The position numbers and the translations under genes are program-made. From positions 1 through 64,000 of the forward strand of contig CAZQFH010000014.1 in the NCBI GenBank assembly GCA_964592595.1: a DNA stretch of 64,000 nucleotides. The letters run 5' to 3'. The notes under the pieces were generated by a model that saw nothing but the letters and a program-made list of their open reading frames with translations, did no database searches and was not told the DNA's origin. Shown in pieces: positions 1 to 6,651 of the stretch (its first letter is position 1; every line of letters starts with the position of its first letter). Source of the DNA: UBA5536 sp964592595 (GTDB taxonomy: Bacteria > Bacteroidota > Bacteroidia > Bacteroidales > F082).

Positions 1-1
1 C

Positions 2-64
2 GGCCGTCTTCAGTCTGAAGAATTGCGGCAATCGCTGGATCAACTGCAACAACTTTTCAAATAA
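2..64 (+). CDS. 3' end of an upstream gene (partial, unidentified)
   Basis: An open frame enters at the left edge and stops at TAA 62-64. The visible 20 residues are GRLQSEELRQSLDQLQQLFK, a hydrophilic, probably helical tail ending six bases before the first rhomboid gene. The short spacing suggests one transcript with the rhomboids. In many Bacteroidota the gene before a rhomboid pair is mutL, and MutL proteins end near a GR followed by a leucine-rich helix, so mutL is possible. Twenty residues cannot prove it, and no catalytic part is visible. Confidence 0.45.
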   Translation, partial: GRLQSEELRQSLDQLQQLFK

Positions 65-69
65 GTACT

Positions 70-921
70 ATGGCTCAATTTCAACCTACAGGGTTCAAAG
101 TTTTACCGACAGTAGTAAAAAACCTATTGATTATCAATGGTTTATTTTTTCTGGCTACAATTAGCTTTGGCGATGTTTTTAATATAGATCTTACTGAACT
201 TTTAGGTCTTCATTTTATAACAGCATCCGATTTTCAACCTTATCAGTTTGTCACTTACATGTTTATGCATGGCGGGTTTGCTCATATTTTATTCAATATG
301 TTTGCACTATGGATGTTTGGCAACACCCTCGAAAATGTATGGGGTCCGCAGCGTTTTTTGATCTATTACATGGTAACGGGAATCGGCGCGGGCATGGTGT
401 ATCTTATTTGGATCAGTTTCCAGATAATGCCTGTCGTCAATGAAATAGACCTTTTTCTGCAAACAAGAGATCTGGCAGTTTTAGGGCAGTTTACATCGGA
501 ACATACCTTTCGATTGAATGAATTTTCAGGTACTATCTGGCAGCAATTTCAAAGTTTTGAACAAAGTTTAAAAGTTTTATCGGCAAATCCCGAGAATGCT
601 CAAGCCATGCAGACCACCTTAAGCTTTATGGCTGATTACAAGGAATTTTACCTCAATCAGCATGTGGTTGTAGGTGCTTCAGGTGCAGTGTTTGGTATTT
701 TGCTTGCCTTTGGAATGATGTTTCCAAATTCAATTATCTATTTGTATTTTGCCATACCTATCAAAGCCAAATATTTCGTTATGATATATGGTGCTTTTGA
801 ACTCTTCGAGGGAGTAATGAACAGACCAGGAAGCAATATTGCGCATTTTGCTCATTTAGGCGGTATGCTTTTTGGTTATTTGTTAATTGTTTATTGGAAA
901 AAGAAAGGCGTATTTCGATAA
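70..921 (+). CDS. Rhomboid family intramembrane serine protease
   Basis: A multi-pass inner-membrane protease expected to cleave transmembrane helices of substrate proteins within the bilayer. The sequence shows the rhomboid hallmarks: HGGFAHILFN (residues 67-76) in the early helix-loop region, the nucleophile motif GASG with Ser204, and the catalytic His262 in AHFAHLGG. Between the early helices and the Ser helix there is a hydrophilic insertion of about 75 residues (roughly 122-196), making the protein 283 aa. It is followed after three bases by a second rhomboid, so the two are probably co-translated. The family is certain; substrates cannot be predicted. Confidence 0.9.
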   Translation: MAQFQPTGFKVLPTVVKNLLIINGLFFLATISFGDVFNIDLTELLGLHFITASDFQPYQFVTYMFMHGGFAHILFNMFALWMFGNTLENVWGPQRFLIYYMVTGIGAGMVYLIWISFQIMPVVNEIDLFLQTRDLAVLGQFTSEHTFRLNEFSGTIWQQFQSFEQSLKVLSANPENAQAMQTTLSFMADYKEFYLNQHVVVGASGAVFGILLAFGMMFPNSIIYLYFAIPIKAKYFVMIYGAFELFEGVMNRPGSNIAHFAHLGGMLFGYLLIVYWKKKGVFR

Positions 922-924
922 ATT

Positions 925-1827
925 ATGAATCCATATCAATCCAACTCCATCTTGCTATCGCTGAAGCAGTTTTTCAATCGCCCTGGAATTCTGCCTAGAT
1001 TGATCATCATCAATGCTGCTGTTTTTTTGCTTGTATATATCGTAAACCTTTTATTTTGGTTGTTTCAGGCGAAAACCGACCCTGGTCAACTCCCTCCATT
1101 AATCCGTTTTCTTGCTATTCCGGCCGATTTAAATCATCTGCTTGTAAAGCCTTGGACTGTTTTTACCTACATGTTCTTGCATGAGGGATTCTTTCATCTT
1201 TTCTTTAATATGCTGGTTTTGTTTTTTGGTGGTCAGATCTTTTTACAATACCTTTCTTCACGTAAATTACTCAGCACCTATATTTTAGGTGGGCTAACAG
1301 GAGCTGTTTTTTATGTATTGGCCTACAATACTTTTCCCGTTTTTTACGATATTGCTCAAGTATCCATCGCATTGGGAGCATCTGCTTCAGTGCTAGCCAT
1401 TTTGGTTGCTGCTGCCACTTATGTTCCACAATATACGGTAAATCTGATTTTTATTGGTCCTGTAAAACTCAAATACCTGGCAATTGTTTTCGTAATTCTT
1501 GACTTCTTTAGCATTCAGGGTAATAATCCGGGTGGCCACATTGCTCACCTGGGAGGAGCTTTATGGGGCTTTTTGTATGTGTATATTTACAAAAATGGAA
1601 CTGATTTATACAGCTTTTTTGATCGGTTTTATTCGAATCGGATACAGGTAAAACCTGGCGGCAAAAAATCGGCTAAAACAATGACTGATGAAGAATACAA
1701 CCGGTATCGTTTTGAAGAGCAGGAAGCTATAGATCAAATTTTGGACAAGATTGCCAAAAATGGCTATAAAAGTTTGACGAATAAGGAAAAAGAAATTCTT
1801 TTCAGATCAGGAAATAAATCAAACTGA
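925..1827 (+). CDS. Rhomboid family intramembrane serine protease with C-terminal extension
   Basis: Second rhomboid of the tandem pair. It has the H-E-G-F-F-H-L-F-F-N signature (86-95), a serine motif GASA with Ser153 (the usual last Gly is Ala) and His208 in GGHIAHLGG. After the last membrane segment (about residue 222) comes a cytoplasmic, charged tail of about 75 residues, including DEEYNRYRFEEQEAID and LTNKEKEILFRSG. This tail resembles the small C-terminal domain (DUF6576-like) found on Bacteroidota rhomboids. The protein is 300 aa and starts three bases after the first rhomboid. It is probably active because both dyad residues are present, but the GASA variant is worth noting. Confidence 0.88.
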   Translation: MNPYQSNSILLSLKQFFNRPGILPRLIIINAAVFLLVYIVNLLFWLFQAKTDPGQLPPLIRFLAIPADLNHLLVKPWTVFTYMFLHEGFFHLFFNMLVLFFGGQIFLQYLSSRKLLSTYILGGLTGAVFYVLAYNTFPVFYDIAQVSIALGASASVLAILVAAATYVPQYTVNLIFIGPVKLKYLAIVFVILDFFSIQGNNPGGHIAHLGGALWGFLYVYIYKNGTDLYSFFDRFYSNRIQVKPGGKKSAKTMTDEEYNRYRFEEQEAIDQILDKIAKNGYKSLTNKEKEILFRSGNKSN

Positions 1828-1925
1828 ATTTTAGTAGCATTTAAGTATCAGCACTTATTGGGCTAAAAAATGCTTCAGTAAAGTTCATACTGAAAAAGCG
1901 CTTATTTTTGTCTAAAAATAAGATT

Positions 1926-3944
1926 TTGAATTTTCGATTACAATCAGATTTCAAACCAACGGGCGATCAACCCGAAGCAATCAGGCAGCTGTCAGAAGGA
2001 CTTAGGCGTGGTGATGCTTTTCAAACCCTTCTTGGAGTTACCGGTTCAGGTAAAACCTTTACTGTAGCAAACGTTCTGCAAAATGTTAGTCGTCCTGCTT
2101 TAGTTTTGAGTCATAACAAAACACTGGCAGCTCAGCTTTATGGTGAATTTAAACAGTTTTTTCCAGAGAACGCTGTAGAGTATTTTGTGTCCTATTACGA
2201 TTATTATCAGCCTGAAGCCTTTATTCCATCTACAAATACCTATATCGAGAAAGACCTTTCCATCAACGATGAAATAGAAAAGCTCCGCTTGAGTACAACT
2301 TCTTCTCTTTTATCTGGAAGAAGAGATGTTATTGTAGTTTCTTCTGTATCATGTATTTACGGCATTGGCAATCCTGATGATTTCAACAATAATGTAATCC
2401 ATTTAGAAAAAGGCCAATTGGTAAGTAGAAATTTGATTCTTCAGGCACTGGTAAACGCGCTTTACAGCAGAACAGATCTGGAACTTAGCCGAGGCAAATT
2501 CAGGGTTAAAGGAGATACACTTGATGTTTTTCCGGCCTACAGCGATACTGCTTTCAGAATAAACTTTTGGGGAGACGAAATTGATAACCTCGAAACCATT
2601 GAGGCAGCAAGTGGAAAACGAATCGAAAAACTTGATGAAATCACAATCTTTCCGGCTAATATTTTTGTAACGTCGCAGGATAAGATGAAAGATGCAGTTC
2701 TTGAGATTCAAGATGATATGTTCAAACAAGTTGCCTATTATAAAGAGATTGGCAAGTTTGAGGAAGCAAAAAGACTTGAAGATCGCGTTACATACGACAT
2801 CGAGATGATGCGCGAGCTTGGATATTGCAGCGGAATCGAGAATTACTCACGTTATTTTGACGGCAGAAAATCAGGCTCCAGACCATTTTGTTTGCTGGAT
2901 TATTTTCCTGATGATTTTATTACGATTATCGATGAAAGTCATGTTACAATTCCGCAGCTTAGAGCCATGTATGGCGGAGATCGTTCCCGCAAGCAAACCC
3001 TTGTAGAATATGGTTTTCGATTACCGTCTGCATTGGACAACCGTCCGTTGAAGTTTGATGAATTTGAAGCAATAACACAACAGGTGATCTATGTAAGCGC
3101 AACACCTGGTGATTACGAATTGCAGCAATCAGAAGGCGTTTTTGTAGAACAACTAATCCGACCAACAGGACTTTTGGATCCAATTATTGAAGTGCGTCCC
3201 AGCATAAACCAAATTGATGATTTATTGGATGAAATATCAGCTGTTGTCGAAAAAAAACAACGCGTTTTGGTAACAACACTTACAAAAAGAATGGCTGAAG
3301 AGCTTACAAAATACCTGAATAAGCTTAATGTTAGCAGCCGATACATCCATTCAGACATCGACACACTGGAACGCGTAGAAATTATGCATGGCTTAAGAAA
3401 TGGCGATTTTGATGTATTGGTTGGAGTGAACTTGTTGCGCGAGGGTTTGGATTTACCTGAAGTTAGTTTGGTTGCTATCCTGGATGCAGATAAAGAAGGT
3501 TTCTTGCGATCTGAACGGTCACTTACACAAACAGCTGGGCGAGCAGCACGCAATGTAAATTCGAAAGTGATTATGTATGCTGACAAAATTACAGGTTCGA
3601 TGCAGCGTACGATAGACGAAACCAATCGTAGAAGGGCTAAACAACTAGCTTACAATGAGAAGCACAATATAACACCACGGTCAATTATCAAATCGATGCA
3701 GCATATATTAGGGAAACAGTTAAGCCCTGATAAAGATAGTTCGCGATATCCCTTTGCAGCTGCTGAGCCCAATGCCGTTGCTGATCCCGTGGTGTCATAT
3801 ATGAGTGAAGCAGATCTTAAGAAAGCCATTCAAAATGCAAAAAAGGCTATGGAAGCTGCCGTAAAAGAACTTGATTTTATAGAAGCTGCCGGGTTACGAG
3901 ATGAAATTAAACTATTTGAAGATCAATTAACTAAAAAGTCTTGA
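1926..3944 (+). CDS. uvrB: UvrB, excinuclease ABC subunit B
   Basis: DNA-damage recognition helicase of nucleotide excision repair; it receives DNA from UvrA and recruits UvrC. Visible features are Walker A GVTGSGKT (residues 37-44), the beta-hairpin region YYDYYQPEAFIP (about 90-101), DESH near 336, the helicase motif NLLREGLDLPEV, QTAGRAARN and a C-terminal UVR domain (AIQNAKKAMEAAVKELDF onwards). Length is normal. No ATG lies at the expected place. A longer frame starts at TTG 1908, but TTG 1926 gives MNFRLQSDFKPTGDQPEAI, the usual family N-terminus, and a TATTTTTG promoter-like element covers 1903-1910. I therefore prefer the 1926 start. Confidence 0.95.
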   Translation: MNFRLQSDFKPTGDQPEAIRQLSEGLRRGDAFQTLLGVTGSGKTFTVANVLQNVSRPALVLSHNKTLAAQLYGEFKQFFPENAVEYFVSYYDYYQPEAFIPSTNTYIEKDLSINDEIEKLRLSTTSSLLSGRRDVIVVSSVSCIYGIGNPDDFNNNVIHLEKGQLVSRNLILQALVNALYSRTDLELSRGKFRVKGDTLDVFPAYSDTAFRINFWGDEIDNLETIEAASGKRIEKLDEITIFPANIFVTSQDKMKDAVLEIQDDMFKQVAYYKEIGKFEEAKRLEDRVTYDIEMMRELGYCSGIENYSRYFDGRKSGSRPFCLLDYFPDDFITIIDESHVTIPQLRAMYGGDRSRKQTLVEYGFRLPSALDNRPLKFDEFEAITQQVIYVSATPGDYELQQSEGVFVEQLIRPTGLLDPIIEVRPSINQIDDLLDEISAVVEKKQRVLVTTLTKRMAEELTKYLNKLNVSSRYIHSDIDTLERVEIMHGLRNGDFDVLVGVNLLREGLDLPEVSLVAILDADKEGFLRSERSLTQTAGRAARNVNSKVIMYADKITGSMQRTIDETNRRRAKQLAYNEKHNITPRSIIKSMQHILGKQLSPDKDSSRYPFAAAEPNAVADPVVSYMSEADLKKAIQNAKKAMEAAVKELDFIEAAGLRDEIKLFEDQLTKKS

Positions 3945-4057
3945 GCAAAATTCAAATTAAAATTTGATTCAAATATCTGATTTTCATAACTTTGAGGTAT
4001 TTCTTATGAGATTCATTTCAAGTTATCAACTTCAATATGTAAATAACTTAACTTTGT

Positions 4058-4091
4058 TTTGCAGAATCTCACAGTAAATTCACTATTTTTG
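4058..4091 (+). promoter_or_regulatory. Predicted Bacteroidota promoter before the receiver gene/EPS locus
   Basis: TTTG at 4058-4061 and TATTTTTG at 4084-4091 match the -33 and -7 elements of the Bacteroidota primary sigma consensus (TTTG, about 20 bases, TAnnTTTG) with 22 bases between them. The element lies 68 bases before the ATG of the receiver gene at 4160, in the 215-base gap after uvrB, and is the best candidate for transcription entering the EPS locus. Confidence 0.6.
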
Positions 4092-4159
4092 CCCATTACA
4101 GCTTGTTTTAACAAAGTCAACCCAAACAGAGAAACCAACTATTGATATAACTTAACTAC

Positions 4160-4531
4160 ATGAAAAAGAAAATTTTAGTTATGGATGATGAGCTTAGCAT
4201 CAGGATGCTCCTCGAAAATTTCCTGAGTAAAAGCTATGACGTTATCACTAAAAATGATGGTATGGAGGGCATTAAGTGGATGGAAGATGGCAATATGCCA
4301 GATCTAATCGTTGCCGATATCCAAATGCCAAACCTGGATGGTTACGAGTTTATTAAGAATATTCGTTCGAGTGGCTTCTTTAAGGATGTGCCTTTGATCA
4401 TGCTGTCGGGAATAGAAAGTTCTCAGGAAAAAGTGAAATGCCTGAAACTTGGTGCTAATGACTATATGGTTAAGCCTTTCAACCCAGAAGAGTTGTCAAT
4501 CCGAATAGAGTTGCTACTTGCACGTAAATAA
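4160..4531 (+). CDS. Stand-alone response regulator receiver (CheY-like)
   Basis: A 123-residue single-domain receiver with every phosphorylation residue: acidic D10/E11 after ILVMD, phospho-acceptor Asp53 in VADIQMP, Ser83 in MLSG and Lys105 in MVKPF. There is no output domain, so it would act by protein-protein contact or as a phosphotransfer intermediate. It is preceded by a good promoter and followed after 17 bases by the pseudo-receiver/sugar transferase, placing it first in the EPS operon. The hybrid kinase at 24287, at the far end of the locus, is a possible partner (inference). Confidence 0.88.
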   Translation: MKKKILVMDDELSIRMLLENFLSKSYDVITKNDGMEGIKWMEDGNMPDLIVADIQMPNLDGYEFIKNIRSSGFFKDVPLIMLSGIESSQEKVKCLKLGANDYMVKPFNPEELSIRIELLLARK

Positions 4532-4548
4532 ATAAATGTCAATTTGTC

Positions 4549-5736
4549 ATGGACGAAACAAGTCTTCCGTTAGTTAAGGTGTTGTATATCGGTGGCTATC
4601 CTGATTTCATTCAGGAAATAAAGTCAAAGCCTGAATGGTTTGAGCTTAATGTGGTTGAAAATGGATTGAAAGCTATGAGTCTGCTCAAAGACGATACAGC
4701 TTTCCAAGCAATTATTTGCGAGGCTTATCTGCCGGGAATGAATGGGATTGATATTGCAAGTATGCGCAAGGTAAAACAAATTCATTCCTACACACCCTTT
4801 ATACTAGTTTCTCCAGATAAAGATGAAAAGCAAAAAGAAAAAGCATTTAAAGCCCACATAAACGATTTTTACGAAGGCAAACTTGAGGCGGAAAAATTAT
4901 TTTTACGGGTTAACTATCTCATAAAATACCTTGATTATTTCAGTACTCCATCCGAAGAAACCAAAACGGCCAGAGAATACAAAATACCTCTGGATAAAAG
5001 ATTATTTGACATTGTGGTTTCTTTCACTGCGCTTCTCTTGCTTTCACCTTTGCTTATTATTGTAATGATTGCCATTAGATTAGAATCAAAAGGTAAAGTT
5101 TTTTATACGAGTAAAAGAGTTGGAACCGGTTATAGGATTTTTGATTTTTACAAACTGCGATCCATGCGTATTGGAGCGGATGCAGCGCTAAAAGATTTAA
5201 AGCACCTGAATCAGTACGAGGCTGAAAAACCTACTGAAGAAGTTCATGACGAATGCCCTCGCTGTGCTGCCTTGCCAGAAGGTCAGTATTGTTCCGAGGT
5301 ACTTTATTCAGAAGGCAAAAAAATATGTGAATTTTGGTATTTTGAGAGAAAAAAGCGGAAAGCTGATAGTACTTTCATCAAAATTAAAGATGATCCAAGG
5401 GTGACACGAGTAGGAAAATTTATCAGAAATACCAGTATTGATGAATTACCGCAGTTGGTAAATGTTTTGAAAGGTGATATGTCAATTGTTGGCAACAGGC
5501 CCTTACCTTTGTACGAAGCCGAGATGCTAACCTCAGACGACTGGAGTGAAAGATTTATGGGGCCGGCAGGGATAACAGGACTTTGGCAGGTTGAAAAAAG
5601 AGGCAAAGGTGGAGCGATGTCAGAAGAAGAAAGAAAAGCATTGGATAATCAATATGCTCGAAATTATTCATTTTGGGGTGATATTAAACTGATTTTAAAG
5701 ACTATACCTGCTTTATTTCAAAAAGAAAATGTTTAA
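4549..5736 (+). CDS. Pseudo-receiver fused to a polyprenyl-phosphate sugar-1-phosphate transferase
   Basis: The C-terminal part (about 147-395) is a bacterial sugar transferase (small monotopic PGT, PF02397 type). It has a membrane hairpin at 152-176, the KLRSMR motif, the catalytic Asp298-Glu299 pair in SIDELPQL and GDMSIVGNRPLP. Such enzymes start EPS repeat units by moving sugar-1-phosphate from a nucleotide sugar to undecaprenyl phosphate. The first 130 residues have receiver topology, but the phospho-acceptor position is Glu58, the acidic pair is replaced by Gly-Gly (15-16) and the Lys is shifted, so it is a pseudo-receiver. A Cys-containing insertion (Cys236, 239, 248, 260) interrupts the PGT domain. 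It follows a true receiver in the same operon. Confidence 0.87.
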   Translation: MDETSLPLVKVLYIGGYPDFIQEIKSKPEWFELNVVENGLKAMSLLKDDTAFQAIICEAYLPGMNGIDIASMRKVKQIHSYTPFILVSPDKDEKQKEKAFKAHINDFYEGKLEAEKLFLRVNYLIKYLDYFSTPSEETKTAREYKIPLDKRLFDIVVSFTALLLLSPLLIIVMIAIRLESKGKVFYTSKRVGTGYRIFDFYKLRSMRIGADAALKDLKHLNQYEAEKPTEEVHDECPRCAALPEGQYCSEVLYSEGKKICEFWYFERKKRKADSTFIKIKDDPRVTRVGKFIRNTSIDELPQLVNVLKGDMSIVGNRPLPLYEAEMLTSDDWSERFMGPAGITGLWQVEKRGKGGAMSEEERKALDNQYARNYSFWGDIKLILKTIPALFQKENV

Positions 5737-5876
5737 TTAAGCTCACAATAAATTGTTCAAAACTCCTTGATAACTCTATGAATAACCAAATCAAGACCTC
5801 AACTTTTCTTTTATATATTGCAGGCTTAATTTTCAACTGTTACCATAAATAAGAGTTTGTACAACAACCGCAAATT

Positions 5877-6644
5877 ATGCGAACACTTTTTAAAAGTTTT
5901 GTGTTAGTAATTGTTTTAATGCTATCCACACCTTTAGCAAAAGCACAAATACGTGTTGACGATGAATCAAAGCTTTTTAATCCACTTACTGATGACATCA
6001 CTAAAAGATTGCCAACATTACGTGTAATGTTAGATTCAGCAGTGGCTAACGCTCCCTCTGTAAGGTATGAAGAATTGAAAGCTGATTTTTATTATTACGA
6101 ACAAAAAACACAGGAACGCTATTGGCTGGAGCATTTTAGCTTTAATTTGGACTGGAACTGGGGAAAATGGAATTTTCGCGATCGTGATGAACTTACCCGT
6201 ATCGATCGGTTTTATCTCAGCGAATCTTTTCGCGATAACTTTGCTGTTGGATTTTATATTCGTTTTCCTTTTGCCACCCTCGTCGACAGAAAAAATCGAA
6301 TCAATAAACAAAAGAAATGGATCGAACTTTCGCTGGTTCAGCGCGACATCAATAAAAAATATGTTGAGGGCGAAGTAATAGAAGCCTATAATATGATGAT
6401 TCAGTGGCAGAATTACATTCGTATTTATAACGACTACCAGAAGTTTACAATGATTCAAATGCAAATGGCTCAAAACCAGTTTTTGAATGGGGAAATATCA
6501 ACAGCTGAATATACCAGGCTCAAAGAGATTCAAACACGCGGTGCGGTTGAATATCAACAAGCTATTGCCGAATTCAGTAAAAATTATCAGCTTCTTGAAA
6601 TACTAACAGGAATTAACTTTAACCTGATTAATGTACTAAGATAA
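5877..6644 (+). CDS. Short TolC-like outer-membrane/periplasmic protein of the EPS locus
   Basis: The protein has a signal peptide (MRTLFKSFVLVIVLMLSTPL, cleavage near AKA-Q at about 23-24). Long amphipathic helices resemble the outer-membrane efflux (TolC/OEP) family: LPTLRVMLDSAVANAPSVR near the start, beta-like FAVGFYIRFPF in the middle and a final helix pair ending in LLEILTG. At 255 aa it is about half a normal TolC (over 400 aa), roughly one of the two internal repeats. It ends seven bases before the Wzz-like gene. It may help carry polymer across the outer membrane, as no Wza-type OPX protein is seen, but this is inferred from position. Confidence 0.6.
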   Translation: MRTLFKSFVLVIVLMLSTPLAKAQIRVDDESKLFNPLTDDITKRLPTLRVMLDSAVANAPSVRYEELKADFYYYEQKTQERYWLEHFSFNLDWNWGKWNFRDRDELTRIDRFYLSESFRDNFAVGFYIRFPFATLVDRKNRINKQKKWIELSLVQRDINKKYVEGEVIEAYNMMIQWQNYIRIYNDYQKFTMIQMQMAQNQFLNGEISTAEYTRLKEIQTRGAVEYQQAIAEFSKNYQLLEILTGINFNLINVLR

Positions 6645-6651
6645 CTAAACA

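Noticed and set aside
3113..3625. 170-codon minus-strand frame inside uvrB
   Set aside because: It is a shadow of uvrB, which is certain; the predicted peptide has no recognisable domain.
3952..3967. Palindrome TCAAATT-AA-AATTTGA just after uvrB
   Set aside because: It is all A/T apart from its ends, has no T-run after it, and no second copy was seen, so neither terminator nor operator is supported.
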